A stretch of 64,000 bases of DNA from Chitinophagales bacterium (GCA_013298955.1 JAAFJT010000006.1:1-64000); one strand, 5' to 3'. Positions 31,234 to 41,245 are shown, counted from the stretch's first letter. Translations and numbers: made by a program. Notes: generated by a model from the sequence alone, not told the origin.

Positions 31234-32001
31234 TTACATTTTTTTAAAACAAGTTATAATATTATTATCGATTTTAGCCAACATTTCCGCACCTTTTTGA
31301 TTGATTTGTTCAATAGTGCGGTGTTTTTCCGCGCCCAAACCAGAATTTGGAAATGCGATATACACAATATCAGGGGTTTCCAAGCCTCCATCTCGCGGCG
31401 AAACATTGGTCAACCCAATTTTGCTCGCCAAAGCAATGGATGCTTCACCCAATTTTCCTTCGGGACCAATATCTGCCAATATCGCAAAACTGCCCAAACG
31501 CGTCAATTGATTATAAACATATCCCATATCACCCACTTGCATATTATATTTATCCATCAAGGATTGTGGCAACACATAATAAGGAATCACCTCTGAATTG
31601 ACGTAACAGCGCGGGTCTGTCTGAGCGTAATTCGGGTCATATAAAGCTGTTGGAGAGATGTAAAAGCCGGGATAAGGGTCATTTCTACCTTGAATAACGG
31701 GTTTATCACCCGCATCTACGACAATACCCACCCATTTGCCATCGGTTCTGGCATTGCTCAACTCGTCTAAACCCGTATCATTGGGTCCGTAAGCACGCGG
31801 AGAACCATCCGCATCAATAGCGATTTTAGCTTTAAAAACCAGAAAACCTGTAGCATCTTGCTTGAACACTTTATAACTTTCAATGGTCAACTGTTCGGTT
31901 GATTCGCAAAGCGTCACTGCGCTTTTCGGACACGCATACAACAGCAAAATGCCCATAAAAAAAAGCAACGATAGTTTGCGTTTAAGGTTAGATTGTTCCA
32001 T
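31234..32001 (-). CDS. GH75 (chitosanase)-like lipoprotein/secreted protein, paralog 2
   Basis: FKAKIAIDADGSPRAYGPNDTGLDE...PGFYISPTALYDP...RCYVNSEVIPYYVLP; same architecture as 30301..31074. Confidence 0.55.
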   Translation of the reverse strand: MEQSNLKRKLSLLFFMGILLLYACPKSAVTLCESTEQLTIESYKVFKQDATGFLVFKAKIAIDADGSPRAYGPNDTGLDELSNARTDGKWVGIVVDAGDKPVIQGRNDPYPGFYISPTALYDPNYAQTDPRCYVNSEVIPYYVLPQSLMDKYNMQVGDMGYVYNQLTRLGSFAILADIGPEGKLGEASIALASKIGLTNVSPRDGGLETPDIVYIAFPNSGLGAEKHRTIEQINQKGAEMLAKIDNNIITCFKKM

Positions 32002-32059
32002 TTACCTGTTTGTTTTTTTAAAAATAGTTAATCGTATCAATATTTAACTTCATTAACAA

Positions 32060-32088
32060 AAAAAGGCAACGCATCTCGCATTGCCTCC
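32060..32088 (-). terminator. terminator-like hairpin downstream of msrA
   Basis: AAAAAAAGGCAACGCATCTCGCATTGCCTCC. Confidence 0.45.
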
Positions 32089-32195
32089 AACTAAAAACCA
32101 ATTAATTATCAAACAAATATTTTTAAATAAATTTTTCAATCGAAATTATTTTGTTTAAATGATTGTTATTCAAATAGTTACAATTTTTAAAAGTA

Positions 32196-32735
32196 TCAAT
32201 TTGCTTTCAACCTATCTTTAAAGTTCAAACGAAATTTTTTAATCTTGGGCGCAATCACAAATTGACAATAAGGTGCGTAACCATTCAAATTGAAATAATC
32301 CTGATGATAATCCTCCGCAGGAAAAAATTGAGTAAAGATAGCAACTTCTGTTTTAATTGTATCCTGCCAAAGTTGTTTTTTTTCTATTTCTGCTACAATT
32401 TTTTCAGCACTGCTTTGTTGAGCAGCGTTATGATAAAAAATTACAGAACGATATTGCGTACCCACATCTGCCCCTTGTCGGTTCAAGGTTGTTGGGTCAT
32501 GTACGTGAAAAAAAATACGCAGAATATCCTCATAATCAATCACTTGTGGGTCAAAATGCACATTCACTACCTCCGCATGTCCAGTCTGCCCCCCGCAAAC
32601 GGCTTTGTAAGTCGGACTCCCTGTGCCGCCCGAATAACCTGATACTACTTTTTGAACGCCGTGTAAAGCATCGAAAATCGCTTCGATGCACCAAAAACAG
32701 CCGCCGCCCAAAGTCGCAATTGCTAAATTTTCCAT
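32196..32735 (-). CDS. msrA: peptide-methionine (S)-S-oxide reductase
   Basis: ATLGGGCFWCIEAIFDALHGV, GYSGGTGSPTYKAVCGGQTGHAEVV; ATG at 32735. Confidence 0.96.
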   Translation of the reverse strand: MENLAIATLGGGCFWCIEAIFDALHGVQKVVSGYSGGTGSPTYKAVCGGQTGHAEVVNVHFDPQVIDYEDILRIFFHVHDPTTLNRQGADVGTQYRSVIFYHNAAQQSSAEKIVAEIEKKQLWQDTIKTEVAIFTQFFPAEDYHQDYFNLNGYAPYCQFVIAPKIKKFRLNFKDRLKAN

Positions 32736-33260
32736 TATGAATTTAATGATTTTGGTATTCCACAACAACATTTTTGGATAGGAAAAGTTTTATTAAAACC
32801 AAAATCAATTTGTCTTTGTGACAAATCTGTGACAAACATACAACTTTTTTACAACTTGTACAAGTATTTTTAATATTTTTCAATTTTATTCGCTCCTTTA
32901 CCTTTATGAAACAAAATATTCTTTCGATTTTAGGGATTTTTAGCATTTGTACCTGTTTTCCCAAGACTGGAAAAGTGCAAATGGATACGCTGGCCAAACC
33001 CAAATGGCATTTCAAAACGCTGCTTGGAAAATTCAACTCCTTGATAAAGCCGTTGTGTGGGCAACTTTTTATTTTCAACAAAAAGAAATTTTTAATGTCT
33101 TTGACCATTTAGGCGAAAGACCTGTGAGTAATATCATCGTTTTGAAACCCAAAACACAATAAAATCAAGCTCCGTGCGTCTTTTCAATCAATAAGTTTAA
33201 AATGTTGTAGGACTATCGTTCCAAAACCAACAAATCCCCAGTAAAATAACGCTCCAAATA

Positions 33261-36200
33261 ATGAAAAGAATCGTTCTACACTCTTTGTTCGTGTTGTTTT
33301 GCGCTATGAACAATCCTTTACAAGCGCAGACTAATTTATCTGGCACCATTAATAGTTACGCAAAAGTAACCGCGATGGACACCTGCCAACAAACTTTGAC
33401 GGTCAGTTCGACCGCTGGTTTTACGCCCAATCTGAAAATACTGTTGATTCAGATGAAAGGTGCATTGATGGATGAAAGTAATAATTCCAATTTTGGGACT
33501 TTAAACAGCCTCCGAAATGCAGGAAAATATGAAATTAACACTATTGACAGCATTAGTGGCAACGTTATTTTTTTAAAATATAAAAATTTAACCGATTATG
33601 ATGTCAACCATGCCGTTCAAATCGTTTCTTATCCAACTTACACGACGGCAACCGTACAAAATAATCTTACCGCAACGCCTTGGGACGGGCAAACAGGAGG
33701 CATTATCGCTTTTGAAGCGACTACTTTAAATCTTAATGCGAATATTGATGCTTCTGCTACTGGCTTTTTAGGCGGTGCAGGACATGGTTTCAATATAGAT
33801 TGTGCCTGCCAATCGCCCACCTGTATTTCGCCTGCCAATGATTATTTTTATAATGCGGGTGATTTCAAAGGTGCCTTTAAAGGAGAAGGGATTTCGATGA
33901 TAACAAACAGTCGAGAATCAGGACGCGGTAGGCAAAATAATGGTGGCGGCGGCGGTAATGACCACAAATCGGGCGGCGGCGGCGGCGGTAATGTGGGCAA
34001 TGGCGGTAATGGTGGTATTAATGCAGAACCGTTGACTTTGAGATGCAAGGGAGCGTATCCCGGCATTGGCGGTCAGGGTTTGGCAGTAGCCAATAACAAT
34101 AATCGCTTATTTTGGGGCGGCGGCGGCGGTGCTGGTCATACTAAAGGTTCGGTTCAGCCTAATACAGCAAAAGGTGGCAATGGCGGCGGCATTATTTTGA
34201 TAAAAGCCAACACCTTGAATGCCAATACAAAAAGTATTAAAGCCAATGGCGAAAATGGTACAGTGGGCAGTTCACAAGGCGGCGGTGGTGGCGGCGGCGG
34301 CGGCACTATCTTGTTAGAAGGTCGAATTGTGGGCGCATTAACCCTTGAAACCAAAGGAGGCATTGGCGGAAATAGTGATAATGGCAATGCAGACCGTTGT
34401 ACGGGTCCAGGTGGTGGTGGCGGCGGCGGCAAAATATTATTAAAAACAACTGGCACAACCCCGACTTCCACTTTCACAGGCGGCGTTGCAGGTCAGAGTA
34501 TCAATTCTACGGAAACTTGTAATACAGGTGGTGGAGCAGGTAGTGGCGGGCAAGTGGCGACTTTGACCGTAAATGATAATATTGCTTACGCCTCTGAAAC
34601 CGTGAGTCGGAGTCTCGCTTTTAATAGGCAACCAAGCTCTATCGCAGCATGCCCTACTCGCAATTTTTCGATGAGTGTTGCAGCTATTGGCGTAAATATC
34701 GTCTATCAATGGGAAGTGGGTCAAGCCTTAGGTGGTTTTCAGCCGATTTCAAATGATTTGACGTACTCAGGTGCGCAAACAGCTACCTTGCAAGTCAATA
34801 ATGTCACCGCGCTGATGGATCAATATCGGTATCGATGCATTATTACCAATTGTACAGGCAGTGTTTTAATTTCCACAGTGGGTACTTTGACGGTTTCTCC
34901 TGCTGCAAATGCGGCTTTTACGAGCAGTGCGGCGGGCAATACGATTACTTTTAACAATCAATCAACCTTAGCCTTGTCCTATATTTGGAATTTTGGGGAT
35001 AATACACCATTAAGTACTGCCCAAAATCCGACACACACCTACGCAGCGCAAGGCAATTACACGGTTACGCTCAAAGCAATTAGTGGTTGCGATACGAATG
35101 TCCTTACTCGAGTGGTATCGCTCAATACGCCACCGATTGCTCGTTTTATTGCAGGAACGACCGATACTTGTGTGCATGCAACCATTCAATTTAATAATGA
35201 ATCGTCCAATAATGCAGCGCAATGGTATTGGGAATTTCCGGGTGGAACGCCATCTACTTCTAATCAACGCAATCCAATTGTCCAATATTTTGTAGGTGGT
35301 GCTTATGATGTAACCTTGATTGTTTCCAATCCAAACGGACGGGATACGCTGTTGCGCCCACAGTACATTCGAGTAACGGGTACGCCTATGGCTTTTTTCA
35401 CGATGAATCGGACAGGGCGAGATGTCATTTTTACCAATCGAACCGCACAAGGTGTGAGTTATAATTGGGATTTTGGAGATGCCACAGCGCGTTCTACACA
35501 ATCCAATCCAAGCCATACGTATAACCGTGCAGGGACTTTTGTAATTACCTTAACCGCTACAAACAATTGTGGTTCAAGCATTTACAGAGATACAGTCATC
35601 ATGTTGGCTTTGCCAACTGCCCAAATTGCTGCCAATTATACACAAGGTTGCCTACCTATGACGGTTCAATTCAATACAATTAATGCGTTGAATGTGAATA
35701 ATTGGTATTGGCAATTTCCGGGCGGTCGTCCGCGCAGCTCGAATATCGCCAATCCGATTATTCAATATGATACCGTTGGTACTTGGCCCGTTTTGTTAAC
35801 GGTGAGTAATGGTGTTGGTACATCAGAATTACGAGATTCTTTTTACATTAAAGTGAATAATCCACCGCGCCCTGCTTTCAATATTTTCAAATTATCGGAT
35901 AATGTCATTTCAATTGAAAATTTGACAACTGGCGCACAGAATTTTAATTGGAATTTTGGAGATAATACGTCCTCAACCTTGCAAAATCCGACAGCACACC
36001 GTTATACAACACCGGGAACGTATAATGTATCGCTGTTAGCTTATAATCAATATTGTGGCAGAGGCACTTCTCAACAAATTGCGTTAAATTTTACGGCTAC
36101 CGAAGAATTTAACCAAGAAGGCGCATTGATGATTTCGCCGAATCCGACGGATAACGTATTGATTTTCAATTTTAAAACGCCTAAATACTTAGGTCAAATG

Positions 36201-36353
36201 GTGCAATTTTCAGATGTGAATGGTAGAATGATTCAACAATTTGAGTTAAATCAATCCATGATACAGACATTGGATATTTCAACATTTGCAGCAGGTCTGT
36301 ATTTTATCAAAATTGGAAATTCCAATAATATCGGAAAAATTATAAAACAGTAA
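33261..36353 (+). CDS. glycine-rich, PKD-repeat surface protein with T9SS C-terminal domain
   Basis: Signal peptide; poly-Gly stretches; repeated YxWNFGDNTxxSTxQNPxHTY PKD motifs; C-terminal SPNPTDNVLIFNF...GLYFIKI. Confidence 0.85.
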   Translation: MKRIVLHSLFVLFCAMNNPLQAQTNLSGTINSYAKVTAMDTCQQTLTVSSTAGFTPNLKILLIQMKGALMDESNNSNFGTLNSLRNAGKYEINTIDSISGNVIFLKYKNLTDYDVNHAVQIVSYPTYTTATVQNNLTATPWDGQTGGIIAFEATTLNLNANIDASATGFLGGAGHGFNIDCACQSPTCISPANDYFYNAGDFKGAFKGEGISMITNSRESGRGRQNNGGGGGNDHKSGGGGGGNVGNGGNGGINAEPLTLRCKGAYPGIGGQGLAVANNNNRLFWGGGGGAGHTKGSVQPNTAKGGNGGGIILIKANTLNANTKSIKANGENGTVGSSQGGGGGGGGGTILLEGRIVGALTLETKGGIGGNSDNGNADRCTGPGGGGGGGKILLKTTGTTPTSTFTGGVAGQSINSTETCNTGGGAGSGGQVATLTVNDNIAYASETVSRSLAFNRQPSSIAACPTRNFSMSVAAIGVNIVYQWEVGQALGGFQPISNDLTYSGAQTATLQVNNVTALMDQYRYRCIITNCTGSVLISTVGTLTVSPAANAAFTSSAAGNTITFNNQSTLALSYIWNFGDNTPLSTAQNPTHTYAAQGNYTVTLKAISGCDTNVLTRVVSLNTPPIARFIAGTTDTCVHATIQFNNESSNNAAQWYWEFPGGTPSTSNQRNPIVQYFVGGAYDVTLIVSNPNGRDTLLRPQYIRVTGTPMAFFTMNRTGRDVIFTNRTAQGVSYNWDFGDATARSTQSNPSHTYNRAGTFVITLTATNNCGSSIYRDTVIMLALPTAQIAANYTQGCLPMTVQFNTINALNVNNWYWQFPGGRPRSSNIANPIIQYDTVGTWPVLLTVSNGVGTSELRDSFYIKVNNPPRPAFNIFKLSDNVISIENLTTGAQNFNWNFGDNTSSTLQNPTAHRYTTPGTYNVSLLAYNQYCGRGTSQQIALNFTATEEFNQEGALMISPNPTDNVLIFNFKTPKYLGQMVQFSDVNGRMIQQFELNQSMIQTLDISTFAAGLYFIKIGNSNNIGKIIKQ

Positions 36354-36387
36354 AATAAAATTACGACATTTATTTATAAATCATTCA

Positions 36388-36421
36388 AAACTTGCGTCAA
36401 GGTCATAACTTGGCGCGAGTT
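36388..36421. repeat. imperfect hairpin related to the ACTTGCGTCAAGT hairpin at 14616
   Basis: AACTTGCGTCAAG-GTCATAA-CTTGGCGCGAGTT followed by a T-run. Confidence 0.55.
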
Positions 36422-36467
36422 TTTTTTATGTATTCTTTTTAATCTTTTGAATCCGCCATTACAAGTA

Positions 36468-38066
36468 ATGAAATATCGTTTTCTGATTATAACTTTTATG
36501 CTTTTCACGGTTTTATTGTTTTACAAAAACAACCAAATTGTTTTATGGGAACAAGATGAGTCTGCTTATGCAGGCTTTGCGCACACGATGCTTAAAACAG
36601 GTGATTGGATAACCCCCGATTTTGAATGGAGTGAACCACATCGAAAAACACCTTTTCATTTTTGGGCAATTGCTTTATCGTATAAACTGTTTGGTGAAAA
36701 CGAATTTGCAACGCGATTGCCTACTTGTTTGTGCATTTTAGGAACGCTTTTGACTTTTTGGGGATTCGGAAAAAAATTATTTTCAGCAGAAATCGCCCAA
36801 TGGAGTTGCCTTGTTTTCATGGTATCCATCCTCCCCCTTTTATTTGCCAAAATTGCTTTGACAGATGCCGCCCTTTTATGCTGTACCACATTAGCTTATT
36901 TTTTATTACAATTATATTTGGAAACCAATCAATTGCGTTATTTAGGGGGACTTCTAAGCATCGTCAGTATCGGTTTATTGGTCAAAGGTCCACCCATTTT
37001 AATAACAGTGGGCGGGAGTATTTTTTTAAAATTCCTATTGGATGATAACAAAATGCAATCTTTGAAAATCGGATTACTCCTATTTTTGACATTCATCCCT
37101 TTATTGATTTGGGGACGCATGGCATGGATAGCAGATGGCGGCATTTTCATACAATGGTTATTGGATTGGTACATTTTTAAACGCACTTCAGGCAGCGTTT
37201 TTGGACAAACGGGTCCTTTTGGATACTATTTTGGGGTGTTTGCGTTCAATTTCATCCTTTTATTGCCTTATTTTTTCAAAAGCGTTTATGATATTTTTAC
37301 CCATCCTTTTAACAAAACACAAAGTATTGCTGAAAAAAACGTCCATCGACTCAATTTATATTGGATAAGTTGCGGATGGATTTTCTATGAATGCCTACCC
37401 AGTAAATTGCCCGCGTACGCATTGGCAGCATTACCGATTTTGGTTACTTCAATTGGGCGATTGATTGCAACGCATCAAAAAATGCCTGCTTTTTTAAATA
37501 TTGTTTCAGGATTGATTCAAATCGGGGCAGGGATTGCGCTCTTTTTATTGAAAAAACAATTGCCTTTTGAATCTTTAATTTTCCCAAGTAGGTTATTAGC
37601 AATACTTTTTATAATAATTGGAATGTATCATTTATTGAAAATCAAATTATTATACATTAATCATTTTAAACCTTATTTTTATGCAACAGCAGGATTGATT
37701 TTAAATGCCATTATTTGGGTGTTAATCATTCCCGCGCTTGAACCACATCGACAATTATCAATGACGGTGGTTCAAAAAATAATAGCTAAAACAAAATGGC
37801 AAAATACAGTTGCGCCTGTTATCTTTGATTTTAATTATGCCTTGCCAAGTATTCCCGTCTATCTAAGTCGGGCAGGCATTCCCTACAAAACATGGAGTGA
37901 TTTTAACACCTCTTTTAATAATCCAACCTATCGTATTTTCATCACCGATGAAGATAATGCAAACATTTGGCAAAACAGCCCTATTCAAACCGAAATAGAT
38001 ACGATAACAGGTTGGCGCACCGATAGAGGTAATTTTAAAACTTTTTACTTAGTAACCAAAAAATAA
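36468..38066 (+). CDS. ArnT/PMT-like (GT39) membrane glycosyltransferase
   Basis: LWEQDESAYAGFAHTMLKTGDWITPDF...KTPFHFWAIALSYKLFGENEFATRLP. Confidence 0.85.
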   Translation: MKYRFLIITFMLFTVLLFYKNNQIVLWEQDESAYAGFAHTMLKTGDWITPDFEWSEPHRKTPFHFWAIALSYKLFGENEFATRLPTCLCILGTLLTFWGFGKKLFSAEIAQWSCLVFMVSILPLLFAKIALTDAALLCCTTLAYFLLQLYLETNQLRYLGGLLSIVSIGLLVKGPPILITVGGSIFLKFLLDDNKMQSLKIGLLLFLTFIPLLIWGRMAWIADGGIFIQWLLDWYIFKRTSGSVFGQTGPFGYYFGVFAFNFILLLPYFFKSVYDIFTHPFNKTQSIAEKNVHRLNLYWISCGWIFYECLPSKLPAYALAALPILVTSIGRLIATHQKMPAFLNIVSGLIQIGAGIALFLLKKQLPFESLIFPSRLLAILFIIIGMYHLLKIKLLYINHFKPYFYATAGLILNAIIWVLIIPALEPHRQLSMTVVQKIIAKTKWQNTVAPVIFDFNYALPSIPVYLSRAGIPYKTWSDFNTSFNNPTYRIFITDEDNANIWQNSPIQTEIDTITGWRTDRGNFKTFYLVTKK

Positions 38067-38108
38067 TTCCTTTATTCCTAATTCAAGAATTATATAACCT
38101 AAGTTGTG

Positions 38109-38237
38109 CGGTAAGGTTTGAATTAGGATTTATGGGATTTTTAAGATTCCATTGGGATTGATTTTTAGGATTTTATCCTAAAAATCAATCCCAATGGAAT
38201 CCAAATCATCCTAAAAATCCTAATTCAAACCCTGCCG
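38109..38237. repeat. Family B inverted-repeat element (B2)
   Basis: GGTTTGAATTAGGATTTATGGGATTTTTAAGATTCCATTGGGATTGATTTTTAGGATTTTATCCTAAAAATCAATCCC...AATTCAAACC; imperfect pairing continues outward. Confidence 0.9.
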
Positions 38238-38248
38238 CGCAAATTGGA

Positions 38249-39067
38249 TTATATAGTAACTTTACGAATATATTTTAAAGCAACCCAGCGATTATACAAC
38301 CTATCCACTCGATACCAACCACTTTTTTCTTCATAAATCCCAACTTGAATCCCTCGTTGTAATTTATCTACTATTTTTCCTGTCATATTGGGCGCATCTC
38401 GCACATTCAAAGCATCATTGCTAATAACCAAACCGCGTTGAATTTTATTTTTATTCAATTTAGGATTCGAGGGCGTATTCAATTCACCAATTTTCAATCG
38501 AACCAAAGGCAAAAAGTTTTCTTCGGCGGCTTCAGTCGTGTTACCACCAAAAAAATTCGTACCCGGACACGATTTTTGATTGGGATTCGGGCTACCAATC
38601 ATTTCTCCTGTATCCGCGTCAAACCAATGATGATACACAATTTCGTCAATCGAAGGGAATAAATCCAACTTAATACACAACATCGCATTCAATGCAATAA
38701 TCGTATCGTGTTGTTCATTCGTCATTTGGTCACCGCCCATATCGAAATTACCTAAATGTTCGATGCAAATATCGCCTTCATTCGATTTATAGATACACGC
38801 AGGGATGCGATTGAAAGGACGGCAAATGCCAATTTTCCCATCTGGAAAAGTGGTAATATTCTGACCTATCATCTCCCACCCGCGCGCAATATGCGCTGTG
38901 TGCATCGCCTCCAACAATTCAACATGATTACTACCTGTAAAACGTTTGTAATCAGGCTTCCATGTATGATGATTTTGAATCACTTCAACCGTACGTGTAA
39001 TCGGTTCTTCTGCCAACCAACTTTGAAACTCTTTGAGTGTCAATACTTTAAATCTTATAATTGCCAT
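38249..39067 (-). CDS. N-acetylmuramoyl-L-alanine amidase (PGRP/amidase_2) with C-terminal SH3b domain; no evident signal peptide
   Basis: VIQNHHTWKPDY...IARGWEMIGQNITTFPDGKIGICRP...IEHLGNFDMGGDQ; C-terminal LNVRDAPNMTGKIVDKLQRGIQVGIYEEKSGWYRV. Confidence 0.8.
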   Translation of the reverse strand: MAIIRFKVLTLKEFQSWLAEEPITRTVEVIQNHHTWKPDYKRFTGSNHVELLEAMHTAHIARGWEMIGQNITTFPDGKIGICRPFNRIPACIYKSNEGDICIEHLGNFDMGGDQMTNEQHDTIIALNAMLCIKLDLFPSIDEIVYHHWFDADTGEMIGSPNPNQKSCPGTNFFGGNTTEAAEENFLPLVRLKIGELNTPSNPKLNKNKIQRGLVISNDALNVRDAPNMTGKIVDKLQRGIQVGIYEEKSGWYRVDRLYNRWVALKYIRKVTI

Positions 39068-39181
39068 AATATTTTAAGCGGGAAATGGAGTAATCTATTA
39101 AAACACTAAACGGCTGCAAGTTAACGCATTTCAATCTGTTTTCAAGGGGTGTATAACAAATTTACCAACTCACAACCATTT

Positions 39182-40489
39182 TTACCAGATAACATAGAGC
39201 GTTTCAGTCATCCAAGGCAATTTAATAACACCATAATCCCATTTAAAATAGGTTTCTAAACGGTCTGTTGCCTTTTTATCGACGTATAAAAGCCAATCAT
39301 TACCTGCTGGACTGCGGGTTAATTTGCCACGCCGTTGCAAAAAGCGTTCTCTAAATTGTCGCAAACCCATTTTTCCGAAAACAGGTTGGGATTCAATGAT
39401 GGATTCTAATAAACCATCCATCATTGTCATCGCATCCGTACTCAAAGGCAATTCTCTTTCAATCGGCTGATGTAAAGGCATGCCACACAACAATTTATTG
39501 AGCATCAATGCATATTCGGGTGCGTTTATCACACCCGTACAAAGATATTGAAAAAGGTGAATCGCTCGAAACTGCGCCGTTTTGCTCCTAAATAAATCAT
39601 TTTCCAAACAATTCAACTCCTCTGCGGAAGCAAATAAAAACGGATGTAATAAAATCAAACCCGCATTTTCGATGAAAATATCTTGTTGCGCTACTACTAA
39701 TTTCACACGGCGGTCATAACGCAAAACCCTATCGCCTAAAATCTCATTGCGCAACTCCACCATTGCCGATTCCGAATAATTTTCGCGCAAATTATGATCC
39801 AGATAGGTTTCCAAAGCTATCAACAATTTGTTGGCAGATAAGGGCGTATCCAACACCGCAATTTCAATGATTTCTGCTAATAAATCCTTTCGATACGCCC
39901 TATCCAATTGGCGAAACAAAGCTAATTCGTCCATCCAATCAAATCGAAATAATTTCAACAAGAGCTTTTCTAAAAAAGCATCTGGAAATTGCCAAACTAA
40001 CCGCCGAATACAACCTTTGTTACTACTCAATACTTGCAAAATCACTTGCTCATACTTTTGAAAATCGACTTGAAGCGCGTGTAAAATATCTTTTTCCAAT
40101 AATTTAGGTTCACGCGCCAGCCATTCTGCATGATAACCTATCTGCAAAAAACTTAAAAAAGCCGTCATCGCATTCGCTTCCCGCGATACATAACCTTCTC
40201 TATGACAATCCGACAATTGCTGCATCAAGGCTTTTTCAAAAACTTGAATACAGTGGTCTGTCAAGGATTTATCGGTTTTACGCCCAACAATGTCTCCCAA
40301 ATCGACTTCTAATCGCTCTATTTTCAGAAATTGGTTCGCAGGCATCAAGGCAGATAATCGTTTTTCCAATTTGGGTAACAACTGTTTCTGATACCAACGA
40401 CTCCAATCACGCTGCACTTGGGATGCATCTTGTTCGTTCTGCAAATCCAACTCCAATCGTTGATGATGGATAATATGTGTTTGCTGCAT
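39182..40489 (-). CDS. contractile injection system tape measure protein (CIS_TMP-like)
   Basis: HHQRLELDLQNEQDASQVQRDWSRWYQKQLLPKLEKRLSAL...IERLEVDLGDI; ENAGLILLHPFLF; PEYALMLNKLLCGMPL; LRQFRERFLQRRGKL; KLPWMTETLYV. Confidence 0.85.
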   Translation of the reverse strand: MQQTHIIHHQRLELDLQNEQDASQVQRDWSRWYQKQLLPKLEKRLSALMPANQFLKIERLEVDLGDIVGRKTDKSLTDHCIQVFEKALMQQLSDCHREGYVSREANAMTAFLSFLQIGYHAEWLAREPKLLEKDILHALQVDFQKYEQVILQVLSSNKGCIRRLVWQFPDAFLEKLLLKLFRFDWMDELALFRQLDRAYRKDLLAEIIEIAVLDTPLSANKLLIALETYLDHNLRENYSESAMVELRNEILGDRVLRYDRRVKLVVAQQDIFIENAGLILLHPFLFASAEELNCLENDLFRSKTAQFRAIHLFQYLCTGVINAPEYALMLNKLLCGMPLHQPIERELPLSTDAMTMMDGLLESIIESQPVFGKMGLRQFRERFLQRRGKLTRSPAGNDWLLYVDKKATDRLETYFKWDYGVIKLPWMTETLYVIW

Positions 40490-40518
40490 AATGCTCTAAA
40501 TCAAGTTTGCTACGCTAC

Positions 40519-40710
40519 TCAAATCTGAACGAATTGTCGTTTTTTGATTTTGAGCCTGTCCAAGATAAGTTGGACTTGTGCGTCTGTAAGTGCTTGGGGA
40601 TATTCCGCCACAGCACGATGTATTCCTTTGTCCAGCTTGCCGCGCTCTTTCAATGGATTTTTGACAGCAGCTTTGATGACAAGTTCAAAAATTTCAATAG
40701 GCATGGTCAT
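40519..40710 (-). CDS. DUF5908-like small protein
   Basis: MPIEIFELVIKAAV start resembles DUF5908 proteins of Bacteroidota CIS loci; directly upstream of the TMP gene. Confidence 0.65.
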   Translation of the reverse strand: MTMPIEIFELVIKAAVKNPLKERGKLDKGIHRAVAEYPQALTDAQVQLILDRLKIKKRQFVQI

Positions 40711-41155
40711 TCCTGTTTTTAATGGTTTAGAAAAAACACGACGATAGAATCCTAAGTAGGCACAAACGGCACTTAGGTTTGCTTACGCAACAGGATGTCA
40801 ATAGGATTTGGCAAATACAAGGTATCTGTACAAAGTAGGATGCTCCAAAAAATCGGCTAAAACAGTTTGTAAACTCATTTTCGATGTAACAAAAAGGTGC
40901 GTATCTCAATGTATTTGTTTTCTCTAAGTGTGCGACGACGTTTTAAAGTACTTTCAAAAAGATAAAATCTCATTTATATACACAAATGTAGATAGAAAGA
41001 GTTGATATTGTCAAGTTATTTTTTACATTTTTATTTTGCTTATAATTTAAAATAAAAATCTGTTTTTTGTAAAAATTGCGAAATAATTGTCTTATAAATG
41101 ATTATAAAACAGTAAAAATGATAATTTTTATTTAAAAAAATACATTTGAACATTA

Positions 41156-41240
41156 TTTGAATTAGGATTTTTAGGATTATTAAGATTGGTTAGGATTTCA
41201 TCCTAACCAATCTTAATAATCCTAAAAATCCTAATTCAAA
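41156..41240. repeat. Family B inverted-repeat element (B3), perfect 40-bp arms, 5-nt loop
   Basis: TTTGAATTAGGATTTTTAGGATTATTAAGATTGGTTAGGA-TTTCA-reverse complement. Confidence 0.95.
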
Positions 41241-41245
41241 AACGG

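Noticed and set aside
33848-34477. Antisense proline-rich ORFs (72 and 107 aa)
   Set aside because: They are the reverse complement of the GGC-rich poly-Gly coding region in 33261..36353; compositional artefact.
40727-40909. 60-aa minus ORF (MRYAPFCYIENEF...)
   Set aside because: No protein-like features; a different frame holds a short MSLQTVLADFLEHPTLYRYLVFAKSY* ORF which is too short to annotate confidently.
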